42,690 nucleotides of DNA from Nostoc sp. T09 (GCF_002154695.1 NZ_MTAV01000117.1:1-42690); one strand, 5' to 3'; positions 27,387 through 36,324 are shown, counted from the first letter of the stretch. Notes: generated by a model from the sequence alone, not told the origin. Numbers and translations: made by a program.

Positions 27387-27611
27387 ATGAAAGTGAATCT
27401 ATTCGACAGCCGCAACTTAACGCTCTTTGCTTATTTAGCTTTGCTCGGAACGCTAGCGGCAGTGCTAACAGGGTTTAATGGTAAAGTTACCGTTGAAATT
27501 AAACCATTCAGCGGGCGCGTAGTTGTAGATGGTCATTCTAAAGGCTGTCTCATTGACCCGCATCTACCAGAGCAATCTCAGCCTATACGGCCGAACCAGA
27601 AGATAGCTTAA
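27387..27611 (+). CDS. Small single-pass membrane protein, unknown
   Basis: A 74-residue protein with one membrane segment (about residues 11-29, LTLFAYLALLGTLAAVLTGF), then a soluble tail VTVEIKPFSGRVVVDGHSKG and a Pro/Gln-rich end. The ATG is preceded by AAAGGAAAA. The basic residues before the segment are few, so topology is uncertain. I do not recognise the family. It lies between two copies of a ~77-bp repeat, the second of which precedes gpmI, and ends with a GC-rich hairpin. Confidence 0.55.
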   Translation: MKVNLFDSRNLTLFAYLALLGTLAAVLTGFNGKVTVEIKPFSGRVVVDGHSKGCLIDPHLPEQSQPIRPNQKIA

Positions 27612-27634
27612 TGCTGCATACCGCATAAATTACG

Positions 27635-27653
27635 CCCCGGTCTTTCACCGGGG
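27635..27653 (+). terminator. GC-rich hairpin after the 74-residue gene
   Basis: CCCCGG (27635-27640) and CCGGGG (27648-27653) form a 6-bp stem with a 7-nt loop, 24 nt after the stop. No poly-T follows, so termination strength is uncertain. Confidence 0.5.
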
Positions 27654-27678
27654 TTACCTACAAAAATCTGACACAAAT

Positions 27679-27756
27679 ATCTAAAAAAAGTCTAGGTCTT
27701 GAATAAAAGGCTTTAATGAGCAGAAATTCCGCTTGCAGCGGTGATTAGCAGTGGTA
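27679..27756 (+). repeat. Direct repeat copy B (upstream of gpmI)
   Basis: Second copy of the repeat at 27103-27179. It ends 38 nt before the gpmI ATG, and contains CCGCTTGCAGCGG, a short hairpin weakened in copy A by one change. It lies where the gpmI promoter or leader should be. Confidence 0.75.
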
Positions 27757-27794
27757 TCATTCGGGTATTACAAAAAGTAAAGGGCAATTTTACT

Positions 27795-29393
27795 ATGACC
27801 AAAGCACCTGTTGCTCCTGTGGTGCTAGTCATTTTAGACGGATGGGGCTACTGTGAGGAGAAGCGAGGAAACGCTATTGTTAATGCTCAGACTCCAGTCA
27901 TGGACAGTTTATGGGCAGCTTATCCGCATACCCTCATCCGCACATCAGGAAAAGCCGTAGGGTTGCCAGAGGGTCAAATGGGCAACTCGGAAGTTGGTCA
28001 TTTGAACATTGGCGCTGGGCGGGTAGTACCCCAAGAATTGGTACGCATCTCAGATGCTGTCGAAGACGGTTCTATCCTCAGCAACCCAGCACTTGTCAAA
28101 ATTTGCCAGGAAGTTCGCGATCGCAATGGCAAGCTTCACATAGTAGGTCTTTGTTCCGAGGGTGGGGTACATTCCCATCTCACCCATTTATTTGGACTAC
28201 TTGACTTAGCCAAGCAAGAGCGAATTTCCCAAGTTTGTATCCACGCCATCACCGATGGACGTGACACTGCACCAACAGAGGGTGTAAAAGCGATTGGGTT
28301 GCTGCAAGACTACCTAGATCGCATAGGCATTGGGCGCATAGTTACCCTCAGCGGTCGCTACTATGCGATGGATCGCGATCATCGCTGGGATCGCGTTAAA
28401 CGTGCCTATGACGTGATGACACAAGATGGAGTAGCTGACAGTCACCAGGCTGTAGAAGTTTTACAAGCATCTTACGCCGCAGGGGTGACAGACGAGTTTA
28501 TCCTCCCAATACGCATTGCTCCCGGTGCAATAGAACCAGGGGATGGGGTGATATTTTTCAACTTCCGTCCTGACCGCTCTAGACAACTCACACAAGCTTT
28601 TGTCAGTCCCAAATTTACCGGGTTTGAAAGGCAGTTAATTAAGCCACTGTCTTTTGCTACTTTTACTCAGTACGATCCAGACTTGGGAGTGGCTGTAGCG
28701 TTTGCGCCTCAAAATCTTACTAATATTTTGGGAGAGGTAATCGCCAATCACGATCTCAAGCAGTTTCGCACTGCTGAAACCGAAAAATACGCCCACGTCA
28801 CCTACTTCTTTAATGGCGGTCTAGAAGAACCTTTTGTTGGTGAAGACCGAGAACTGGTAAGCAGTCCAATGGTAGCAACCTATGACAAAGCCCCGGCGAT
28901 GTCAGCAGAAGCAGTCACAAATGTAGCGATCGCGGCGATTGAAAAATGTATCTACTCGTTAGTTGTGATTAACTATGCTAACCCAGACATGGTAGGGCAT
29001 ACGGGTCAGATAGAAGCTACGATAGAAGCAATTGAAAAGGTTGACCGCTGTTTGGGTCGCCTACTTGCTAGCATTATTAAAGTCGGGGGAACAACAATTA
29101 TTACTGCTGACCACGGTAATGCTGAGTATATGCTTGATGATGCGGGTAATCCTTGGACAGCCCACACCACCAACCCAGTCCCCTTAATTTTGCTGGAAGG
29201 CGAAAAAGTAAAAATCCCTGGACATGGTACAAATGTCGAACTACGAAGCGATGGCAAGCTAGCCGACATTGCTCCCACAATTCTAGAGATTTTACAGCTG
29301 CCTCAACCATCCGAAATGACAGGGCGATCGCTAGTTGTACCAGCAGGATATGATGTGCAACGCAGTCGTACTCCCGCGCAAGTAGGTTTGTAA
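27795..29393 (+). CDS. gpmI: 2,3-bisphosphoglycerate-independent phosphoglycerate mutase
   Basis: A 532-residue enzyme of the alkaline phosphatase fold that interconverts 3- and 2-phosphoglycerate in glycolysis. Metal-binding Asp15 lies in LVILDGWGYCEE, and the phosphoserine nucleophile is Ser65 in MGNSEVGHLNIGAGR. Later metal ligands fall in NYANPDMVGHTG and TADHGNAEYM. The frame is open back to 27741, but the ATG at 27795 (MTKAPVAPVVLVILDG) matches the family. The extra codons fall within the upstream repeat. Confidence 0.96.
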   Translation: MTKAPVAPVVLVILDGWGYCEEKRGNAIVNAQTPVMDSLWAAYPHTLIRTSGKAVGLPEGQMGNSEVGHLNIGAGRVVPQELVRISDAVEDGSILSNPALVKICQEVRDRNGKLHIVGLCSEGGVHSHLTHLFGLLDLAKQERISQVCIHAITDGRDTAPTEGVKAIGLLQDYLDRIGIGRIVTLSGRYYAMDRDHRWDRVKRAYDVMTQDGVADSHQAVEVLQASYAAGVTDEFILPIRIAPGAIEPGDGVIFFNFRPDRSRQLTQAFVSPKFTGFERQLIKPLSFATFTQYDPDLGVAVAFAPQNLTNILGEVIANHDLKQFRTAETEKYAHVTYFFNGGLEEPFVGEDRELVSSPMVATYDKAPAMSAEAVTNVAIAAIEKCIYSLVVINYANPDMVGHTGQIEATIEAIEKVDRCLGRLLASIIKVGGTTIITADHGNAEYMLDDAGNPWTAHTTNPVPLILLEGEKVKIPGHGTNVELRSDGKLADIAPTILEILQLPQPSEMTGRSLVVPAGYDVQRSRTPAQVGL

Positions 29394-29468
29394 AACAGAT
29401 AACAGTTAACTGTTACCTTAACCCAGACACTTCTGTTTTGAAATTGACTATCTATTGAGATTGCTACC

Positions 29469-29702
29469 ATGACAGTTTCTAATATTGTTCAAAGCATTTG
29501 GGCACTTTCCGCCGTTGGTTTAATTGTCTTAGTGTTGCTGCATAGTCCCAAAGGTGATGGTATTGGAGCCATTGGTGGACAAGCTCAACTGTTTAGCAGC
29601 ACCAAGAGTGCAGAAAATACCTTAAACCGAATTACTTGGGCGCTGACAGTAATTTTTCTAGGTTTAACAGTGGTTTTAAGTGCTGGCTGGTTACCTAAGT
29701 AG
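29469..29702 (+). CDS. secG: Preprotein translocase subunit SecG
   Basis: A 77-residue protein with two membrane segments (about 7-25 and 54-73) and the loop HSPKGDGIGAIGGQAQLFSS, typical of SecG. It completes the SecYEG channel with SecY at 14695. gpmI-secG adjacency is conserved in cyanobacteria; the gap here is 75 nt. Confidence 0.94.
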   Translation: MTVSNIVQSIWALSAVGLIVLVLLHSPKGDGIGAIGGQAQLFSSTKSAENTLNRITWALTVIFLGLTVVLSAGWLPK

Positions 29703-29719
29703 GCATAGGGGATAGGGAT

Positions 29720-30502
29720 ATGGGGAACAAAATCCAATACCCAAAACCCAAGATCCTGAAAAATGTATTTATACGACAGTTACTAGCAGTTCTTGCCTTA
29801 GCTATAGGTACAGGGCTGCTAGTTATTTTTTGCAACACCCAGTCTAGTGGTATTTCCACAAAATTCCAGCATAGCGACTACTCAATCTCCCTTTCTCTAC
29901 CTTCTCCAAAACCCCATCCTCTACCGCCAACACTAGCGCAATGGCAAGATAATACAAACAGTGGTGATTACTTTTCTCAAATTACACCAACCCAAGTAGG
30001 CTATCTTGTTTGGTCACAGTTTCCCATTCGAGTTTACGTAGAAACACCAACAGCAATTAACAGCCAGCAAGCTCAAGCATGGGTTAATAGCGTCTTACAG
30101 GCTGTGCAAGAGTGGAATGTGTATTTGCCCTTATTGGTAGTGGAACAACCACAGGTTGCAGATATTAGTATTTTGCGAAAAGCACCACCTCTCAAAATTT
30201 CACCTAACGATAAAATTCCTCGTGCGCGTTCCGCCTTAACTACCTACGAGTTATATACCCACAACAAAGTTTTATTGCACCGCTTCACAATATTGTTGAG
30301 TCCTAGCCAGACTGGTAATTATCTCCTTGCCGCAGTCCGCCACGAACTCGGCCACGCCTTGGGAATTTGGGGACATAGTCCGCTACAAACCGATGCCTTA
30401 TACTTTTCTCAAGTTCGCCAACCGCCGCCTATTTCTGCTAGAGATGTGAATACCTTGAAGCGGGTTTATGAACAGCCAACCAGTTTGGGATGGTCTTTAT
30501 AG
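29720..30502 (+). CDS. Membrane-anchored or secreted metzincin-like zinc protease
   Basis: A 260-residue protein with an N-terminal membrane segment or signal anchor (about residues 17-36, RQLLAVLALAIGTGLLVIFC). The zinc motif HELGHALGIWGH lies at 208-219, matching the metzincin HExxHxxGxxH pattern, and is followed by DALYF in place of a clear Met-turn. The domain before it (about 95-205, e.g. RVYVETPTAINSQQAQAWVN and VQEWNVYLPLLVVEQPQVAD) resembles the matrixin-like strand-rich region. It probably acts outside the cytoplasm on unknown targets. It lies 17 nt after secG and may share its transcript. Confidence 0.78.
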   Translation: MGNKIQYPKPKILKNVFIRQLLAVLALAIGTGLLVIFCNTQSSGISTKFQHSDYSISLSLPSPKPHPLPPTLAQWQDNTNSGDYFSQITPTQVGYLVWSQFPIRVYVETPTAINSQQAQAWVNSVLQAVQEWNVYLPLLVVEQPQVADISILRKAPPLKISPNDKIPRARSALTTYELYTHNKVLLHRFTILLSPSQTGNYLLAAVRHELGHALGIWGHSPLQTDALYFSQVRQPPPISARDVNTLKRVYEQPTSLGWSL

Positions 30503-31394
30503 TCGCTTGAGTTTTAGCGGCTATGAAAAAAGTAAGTTATAGAATTTTCTAGATCACTCCAAAGCTAGATCTACCAAGGTTTGAGCTAGTCAATAATATT
30601 CAACGTTCTTGCACGGTCGGGGCTAAAGCAAATTCATATATTTCACTAAACAAAACAACATAAACCTCGTCCAAGTTGAGAACTAGAGTTTTTCAAAAGG
30701 GAACAGGGAACTGGTGAGAGCATAGGATTTGGGAGCACAACCCGATCGATAAAAAACTATGGGTTTCAAAGTAGTAGCGCGACACAACTAAGATGTTGCA
30801 ATAAAAAATGTTTGTAGTTGCGCTTTAGCGCCTTCCAATAAATAAATCTAATGCACTATTTTAGTTTTATCACGCCAGTAGACGCAGTTTAGTTTTAAAT
30901 CTATTGACAGCATTACGCTAATCGCGTGCGAGTAGCAATGGAACCAAAATGTACGCATTCCGACTGATTGCTGCGATAACAATAAAATTTCTACTTTCTT
31001 TAACGCCTCACGATCACCGTGTATTTAGGCAATGAGTGCATTTTTCCTATAGTAACAATTTTCATAATTGGAAAAAACTCATCGGTGAGTGAGGGCTAAA
31101 ACTTAGCTATAGCAATGATTTCAACTTTAGCGTACATTTCTATTCCATTGCTAACAGAACCCCAATTAAAAAAACAAGCTCTCACCAGTACCTATGCTAG
31201 GGTATTTTTTGTTGCAATACAGCCTTTAATTGTTTCACTGATTGACAATTTTGAACCGTATATTTAACGACAGCTTAAACAGAAGTAAATCTGCCTTCAG
31301 CAAGAAGTAAATCTGCCTTCATTACAAAGAAACTAAGAGAGTCTGCAAATGTAGAGACCACTCCTACCGATCGTAAATCTTAAACATAATTACA
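30503..31394. other. Gene-free stretch between the protease and GT2 genes
   Basis: 892 bp without a supported gene. It contains AAGGGAACAGGGAACTGG (about 30697-30714), the complement of the GTTCCCT heptamers seen at position 2, and a tandem 18-bp repeat just before the GT2 gene (31281-31320). Otherwise nothing clear. Confidence 0.6.
31281..31320 (+). repeat. Tandem 18-bp repeat upstream of the GT2 gene
   Basis: AGAAGTAAATCTGCCTTC occurs exactly twice (31281-31298 and 31303-31320), two helical turns apart (period 22), about 75 bp before the GT2 ATG. It could be a regulator-binding site. Confidence 0.75.
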
Positions 31395-32402
31395 ATGAAA
31401 CCTGAAGTATCTATAATTATTGCATCATATAATACTGAAAATTATATTTCTAAAGCTATAGATTCAGCCTTGAGACAAACTCTAAGTAATATTGAGATAA
31501 TTGTGGTTGATGATGCCTCTAATGATAGTACATTAGAGGTATTAAAAAAGTTTAATGATGAGCGATTGAAGATATTAGTAAATGAAAAGAATCTAGGTGT
31601 GTCTGGTACGCGTAATCGCGCTCTAAAAGCAGCTAAAGGTAAATGGGTTGCTGTTCTTGATTCTGATGATTGGTATGCACCAGAACGATTAGAAACACTT
31701 TTACAGATGGCATACTCAGAACACGCTGATATAGTTGCCGATAACTTATATTTTATAGAAAATGGACAAGACTATCCCTGGAGTACATTAATTAGTGAAA
31801 GTGGGGAGTCTATTAACCAAGTAAAATTAATCGACCCAGCCTTTTTTGTTGCCACAGATATATATGGACAACAGGGTTTACATCTTGGTTTATCGAAGCC
31901 TATATTTAAACGAGATTTTTTAATTAGTAATGATATTGCATACGATGAAACACTAACCATAAGTGAAGACTTTTGGCTAGCTTTGCAGTGTTTAGTGTAT
32001 AGAGCAAAATTCATATTTCTACCAGAGCCATATTATTTTTATCGCTCTCGTTTAGGTTCGTTAGTGTCTTCAAAGTTGAATAAAAATCTTGAATTAACTT
32101 GCCGAAAAATTAAAGATTTTATGGCTATTGAGGATATAATTAATCGCCATCCTAATTTAGCTCAAGCTTTAACTAAGAAACTTACAATTAGCCAAAAGTA
32201 TTTAGCTTATTACCGTGTTGTTGAGACTATAAAAAAAAGGCAATACTTGGAGTTTTTAATTCAAATAGTACATAATCCATATTTCTTTGTTCATCTTATT
32301 TCTAACATTCCTGGCATAATTCATAGGAGAATTAAATACTATATTTTAGGAGATAAATCTGCATTTACACTTGCTCATTTAAAATTTAAAAAACAAAATT
32401 AG
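31395..32402 (+). CDS. Family 2 glycosyltransferase
   Basis: A 335-residue GT-A fold enzyme. It starts EVSIIIASYNTENYISKAID, carries IEIIVVDDASNDSTLEVLKK and the sugar-nucleotide/metal motif in KWVAVLDSDDWYAPERLETL (DSDD), and the acceptor-side EDFWLALQCL. Residues 270-335 form a basic, partly hydrophobic tail. It would add a sugar to a polysaccharide, lipid or protein; donor and acceptor unknown. The gene is clearly AT-rich relative to its neighbours, stands alone and may have been acquired. Confidence 0.85.
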   Translation: MKPEVSIIIASYNTENYISKAIDSALRQTLSNIEIIVVDDASNDSTLEVLKKFNDERLKILVNEKNLGVSGTRNRALKAAKGKWVAVLDSDDWYAPERLETLLQMAYSEHADIVADNLYFIENGQDYPWSTLISESGESINQVKLIDPAFFVATDIYGQQGLHLGLSKPIFKRDFLISNDIAYDETLTISEDFWLALQCLVYRAKFIFLPEPYYFYRSRLGSLVSSKLNKNLELTCRKIKDFMAIEDIINRHPNLAQALTKKLTISQKYLAYYRVVETIKKRQYLEFLIQIVHNPYFFVHLISNIPGIIHRRIKYYILGDKSAFTLAHLKFKKQN

Positions 32403-32463
32403 GTATCACAAACTATTTGTTTCTTTGCGCCTTTGCGCTTTTGCCTGAGGCAAAAAATGCGTT

Positions 32464-32600
32464 CATTTACTTGAAAACATCTATAAATGTTAAAAATATA
32501 CTGAAATTAGCGAAGGTTAACAGTGTAGCTGCACCCTTCTATGCTTTCAGATTCAGTACAGCTAACGGACATTTAAAGCATAACCTTTGCTTATAATTTA
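32464..32600. repeat. Diverged direct repeat, copy A (left of ocp)
   Basis: About 137 bp, roughly four fifths identical to 34598-34732. Best conserved are TAGCTGCACCCTT, AGATTCAG and CCTTTGCTTATAAT. TAGCTG and CAGCTA within it can pair, so an RNA or DNA hairpin is possible. Confidence 0.7.
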
Positions 32601-32728
32601 TTATTTAATGTGAGTGGTGCCGTTTATAAATCAATCCTAAATTTACTAAACTCAATTAGTGTAAAATTATCGCTTAAAAAATTGGGAAATGCTTTGGTCT
32701 TGGGAGATAAAGAACTATCAAAATGAAT

Positions 32729-32755
32729 AAAACCCGCCTATGCGGGTTTTGTTTG
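32729..32755 (-). terminator. Bidirectional intrinsic terminator between GT2 and ocp
   Basis: AAAACCCGC (32729-32737) pairs with GCGGGTTTT (32742-32750) around CTAT. T-runs follow on both strands. It lies 51 nt after the ocp stop and should end ocp transcription, and perhaps any readthrough from the left. Confidence 0.8.
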
Positions 32756-32801
32756 TAGATTTGCGGTTTTAACAGCCTATTATTTCTTAAGTAGATGCTT
32801 T

Positions 32802-33773
32802 CTAAACAGGACGCAGGCTCAGTAGTTCTTGAGGAGATGCCAGCATATCAATTGCCACGAAGAAAATTTTGCCTTGGGGATTGATTAAAAACCGCCAAGC
32901 AATATTCATCCCAACATTGACACCAAACCAAGGAGTTTGTACTACACCTGTAATTTTCAACTGTTTAGAGCCATCTGGTTTAACTTCCATAATGCCCTGC
33001 TTTGGCATCATGTTCAGCCCTTGCGCTTCTTCACGCATATATTTAGAGATCGCCTCACGACCAACAATCGGTTTTTGGAATGGTGGTTGTAGCGCACCTT
33101 CAGGAGTAAACAGATCAATAGCAGCATCAAAGTTGTCTGCGTTCATGGCTTCAATGTACTTTAATACAGCAGGTTCTGTGATGCCATCAATCTTGACTGA
33201 GGTAGTAGCAGTTGGAGCTGTACGTGGGAATGCAGGTTCTGCAACAGCTTTTGGATAACTACTGGGACCAAGCTCTGAAGTATCGAATCCCATATCTACT
33301 ACTGTGTTACGCAGTACTGTAATTTGCTGACCTGGATCAAGTTTCTGGGTAGCTTCTAGCACTACTTTTACACCGGGAGACATTTGATAACCAGTCGGGA
33401 TAGGTGCGACAATACCCTGTTTCATCAACTCTCCCAACTCGTACCAAAAAGCTAGCTTGGTATTTACACTGAAAAAACCATAGGAACGGCTAATAGGAGT
33501 ATCAGCACGGCTAGCAATATCCCGCATAACTTGCGTTTGCTCTTCAGGAGACATTAACTTAATTTGGGTGAGCAGACTTTCTGCTAGTTGCAGGCGTGCT
33601 GCTCCAGGCGCTGCGGGAGTAATTGTACGACCCATTTCGGTGTAGGCATACCAGAGATATGCTAGCTGATCTTCAACGCTGAGTTGATCGAACAGAGCTA
33701 TAGTTGCTGGAATCGGGCTAGGAACTTGAGTGTTAGAAAAAATACTTTGAGCGGACTCGATAGTCAAAGCCAT
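32802..33773 (-). CDS. ocp: Orange carotenoid protein
   Basis: A 323-residue photoprotective protein that binds a ketocarotenoid, senses blue-green light and quenches phycobilisomes. Both domains are present: the N-terminal helical effector domain (about 15-165) and the NTF2-like C-terminal regulatory domain (about 195-320), joined by a linker about five residues longer than in Synechocystis. Known functional residues are kept: Tyr44 and Trp110 (carotenoid), Arg155 and Glu249 (interdomain salt bridge, equivalent to Glu244), Tyr206 and Trp293 (carotenoid keto hydrogen bonds, equivalent to Tyr201 and Trp288). No frp gene lies next to it, so it may be of an FRP-independent class. Monocistronic, with a terminator downstream. 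Confidence 0.95.
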   Translation of the reverse strand: MALTIESAQSIFSNTQVPSPIPATIALFDQLSVEDQLAYLWYAYTEMGRTITPAAPGAARLQLAESLLTQIKLMSPEEQTQVMRDIASRADTPISRSYGFFSVNTKLAFWYELGELMKQGIVAPIPTGYQMSPGVKVVLEATQKLDPGQQITVLRNTVVDMGFDTSELGPSSYPKAVAEPAFPRTAPTATTSVKIDGITEPAVLKYIEAMNADNFDAAIDLFTPEGALQPPFQKPIVGREAISKYMREEAQGLNMMPKQGIMEVKPDGSKQLKITGVVQTPWFGVNVGMNIAWRFLINPQGKIFFVAIDMLASPQELLSLRPV

Positions 33774-34724
33774 GATCAGAATCTCCAGTACTGTTTATGA
33801 ATTAGCTGCTTTCAAAATTCCAATGAAGCATCTTAAAGCTGAGAAAAGCCAACAAAAAACCCAATAAACTCTCTTCAGTCAAGATTTCCAGTGCTGAAAG
33901 TGAAACATTATCAACCTGAAAATACTTGCAAAGATTAAGTTTTTTGCATACGAACTGAAGCCAGTCTCAGGACTGTCTTACAAGTACATATTTGGTTTAA
34001 TGGCAAAAGTGTTAGCTCAAACTCAGTGGGCTACAACGATACTGCACTTAGTTATGCAGTCCTCTCATCAGAGGTTTAGGTGTTATGTAAAGAAGTGTAA
34101 CAATAAATCTTTAGTTTTGTAAAGTTTTTTGAAAAGATGTAACGAAATTTGTCAAAACTTGCCTCCTAAGCTAATTGTCTTTCTGCTGAGTGAAGTGCTT
34201 TATTTGCCTTTAGTGGGAGTCGAAGTACCAGCAAAGAGGTAGCTGATTTCACAATTTTGCGAAAATTTTGGCTCAACTTACGCCGATGTAAATCTACTAC
34301 ACAGCCCTTAAATCATTGCTGTGCAATCAATATAGCTCTTAGCGCAACTATAAGTGTACTTATGTAAGCTCTGTAATTGTTAATAAAACTGATGTAAGTT
34401 AAAAATTAGGAGTCAACGCCTCAAGCTCGCTTCGCCAGCCTCTTTGACAATTTTACCCAGTAAGAGCGATTCAACAAACGTTGAAAGTCCCTGTGGAAAA
34501 GAGTTAGCTCTTTTATTGTGCAAGGAAGTTCGTTTAAGAATTTATTCAGTTTTTGCAAGCCAAACGCCAGCAGTTGGCATATCTATACTTGATAGTACAT
34601 TTACCAGAAAGCATCTGTAAATGATGAATATGCACTTAAATTAGCCAAGTTCAGCAGTATAGCTGCACCCTTGTATGATCTAAGATTCAGCGCAGCTAAC
34701 TAAAATTTAGAGTAGAGCCTTTGC
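33774..34724. promoter_or_regulatory. Long region between ocp and the GT4 gene
   Basis: 951 bp without a supported gene; the ocp promoter must lie here. It includes two adjacent hairpins at 34041-34074 (ACTGCA/TGCAGT, then CCTCT/AGAGG), the terminator-like hairpin at 34497-34514 and repeat copy B near its right end. Confidence 0.55.
34497..34514 (-). terminator. Probable terminator of the GT4 gene
   Basis: AAAAGAG (34497-34503) and CTCTTTT (34508-34514) form a perfect 7-bp stem with a 4-nt loop. Because the arms are A- and T-rich, the hairpin could terminate either strand; the GT4 gene ends 210 bp to its right on the minus strand. Confidence 0.5.
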
Positions 34725-34732
34725 TTATAATC
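34598..34732. repeat. Diverged direct repeat, copy B (right of ocp, overlapping the GT4 stop)
   Basis: Partner of 32464-32600. The last 8 bp lie inside the 3' end of the GT4 gene. TAGCTGC and GCAGCTA in this copy form a perfect 7-bp stem. Together the two copies bracket 2.0 kb that contains ocp. Confidence 0.7.
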
Positions 34733-35873
34733 TATGACTTAGCGGTAGAGGTCGCTGTAGTAAGACTTCGCGATATAACTGTTCGAGATGAGTAATATTA
34801 TTACTGAGGGTATAGCGCTCTAGTACACGCTTTCTGGCTTTCTGCCCCAACACAGTTGTTAACTCAGGATGGTCTTGGAATAGTGGTAAGAGGGTTCGTA
34901 ATTGCGATCGCACTGTCTTAGTATTTAAAACTACTCCTGCTCCTTTTTCTAACACTTCTCCATCTGCACCCACATCTGTAGCTAAACAAGCTAACCCAGA
35001 TGCCATTGCTTCTAACAGAGATAAAGATAGCCCTTCTACCAATGAAGGCAAAATGAAGACATCTGCTCCTCGTAAAATTTCGATACGTCGATTTTCATCG
35101 GCAATAAATCCTAACCAAATAATGCCTTCATCTGCACCATAAAATGGTTGTAAAGAAGGCTTCAAAGGCCCGTCACCAACAATTAGCAACTTGCTATCGA
35201 TTTCCATTGCCGACTGCTTCCAAGCGCGCAGAAGAGGTTCGACATTTTTTTCTGGAGCAATCCGACCTTGATAGACAAATAGGCGTTCGGCTTGAAATTC
35301 TGCTTTGATTTGAGAAGGTCCAGGAGAATATTTAGTAGTATCTACTCCATTGGGAATGACGGCGACATTTTCTTCCCGTACGCCCATCCGTGCCAATAAC
35401 TCTCGCTGAATTTGGGAAAATACAATGACGCGATCGTAGTTAACCAAAAAAGGTGCGTACAGCTGATAGGCCAAAAGTTGTGTTCCAGAGATGAGTTTTG
35501 CCCCCTTGCCTGCAAATGGCGTATGGAAAGTAGCAATTAAGGGCAAATTCAGTTGCTCACAAATCTCTGGAAGAATAAAGTCCAAGGGAGATAAAGTCAA
35601 GGAAGCGTGGACGATATCTGGTTTGATTTCCCGCAACGAATCAGTTAATACTTTGGTTGCTTTGAAAGTGGGAATTGTGTAAACCTGGGACTTGTAAATG
35701 AAGGGTAAGGGAACTTCTTGGAATTTTGGCCAGTTGTCAGGTTCAGATTCTTCTTGGGCAAAGTGGAGAAAGCTAACTTCATGCCCTCGGTCTAGCAAGG
35801 CATTTGTAATTTCTCGGCTGTAGGTGACGTTGCCGCAAAAGGGTGATTTTTTTCCAATCCAGGCTATACGCAT
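34725..35873 (-). CDS. Family 4 glycosyltransferase
   Basis: A 382-residue GT-B enzyme. The N-terminal acceptor domain begins MRIAWIGKKSPFCGNVTYSR, and IVHASLTLSPLDFILPEICE follows. The linker segment is VAVIPNGVDTTKYSPG. The nucleotide-sugar domain carries YQGRIAPEKNVEPLLRAW and the E-x7-E motif in PSLVEGLSLSLLEAMASGLA. Substrates are unknown; relatives build lipid-linked or exopolysaccharide sugars. It is not closely similar to the sulfolipid enzyme SqdX at its N-terminus. It is monocistronic on the minus strand. Confidence 0.88.
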   Translation of the reverse strand: MRIAWIGKKSPFCGNVTYSREITNALLDRGHEVSFLHFAQEESEPDNWPKFQEVPLPFIYKSQVYTIPTFKATKVLTDSLREIKPDIVHASLTLSPLDFILPEICEQLNLPLIATFHTPFAGKGAKLISGTQLLAYQLYAPFLVNYDRVIVFSQIQRELLARMGVREENVAVIPNGVDTTKYSPGPSQIKAEFQAERLFVYQGRIAPEKNVEPLLRAWKQSAMEIDSKLLIVGDGPLKPSLQPFYGADEGIIWLGFIADENRRIEILRGADVFILPSLVEGLSLSLLEAMASGLACLATDVGADGEVLEKGAGVVLNTKTVRSQLRTLLPLFQDHPELTTVLGQKARKRVLERYTLSNNITHLEQLYREVLLQRPLPLSHRL

Positions 35874-36324
35874 TCTTTATTTAGTTATAAGAACAGCGGG
35901 TTTAATATTTAGTTATCTTTCCTTTATGGTTTTGCTTTTAACTTCTTATCATCACTACCTGTTTAGTTATTATCAAACTCCATTTTTTTAGTTATTATCA
36001 AACTTGATACTTTTATCCTTCTAAAATAGCCAAATATAAGCTTTATTTAAGTAGTAAATGACATGGGAATAAAGCTAACATTCCAAACATATGAAAAGAC
36101 TAAATTATCAACTTTTTCAATTTTGTAAAGCAACAGTAGCTTATTTATGGCTTTAGTGATTCTAGTAAGGATGGTTAATAGATGTGAGTTAATAAAAACT
36201 CATTTAGCCAGGATTCACAACGATCCCGTAATTGAGCCTATGGTGATTTAAGGCTCAGTTAAGTCTACCACGAAAACTTCAGCTTTCAGTAAATGATTAA
36301 TTATGACAAACTAATGATTAATCA
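35874..36324. promoter_or_regulatory. Upstream region of the GT4 gene with tandem 18-bp repeats
   Basis: TTTAGTTATTATCAAACT occurs twice (35962-35979 and 35987-36004, period 25), and a partial ATTTAGTTAT lies nearer the gene at about 35910. They sit about 90-130 bp upstream of the GT4 start and may be regulator sites. The rest, up to the MFS stop, is AT-rich with no gene. Confidence 0.6.

Noticed and set aside
27741-27794. Upstream extension of gpmI
   Set aside because: The added 18 codons lie in or just after the duplicated ~77-bp element and do not match the enzyme family's N-terminus.
30710-31191. ACTGGTGAGAG and CTCTCACCAGT as an inverted repeat 470 bp apart
   Set aside because: Eleven matching bases over 900 bp could occur by chance, and nothing between them looks like a mobile gene.
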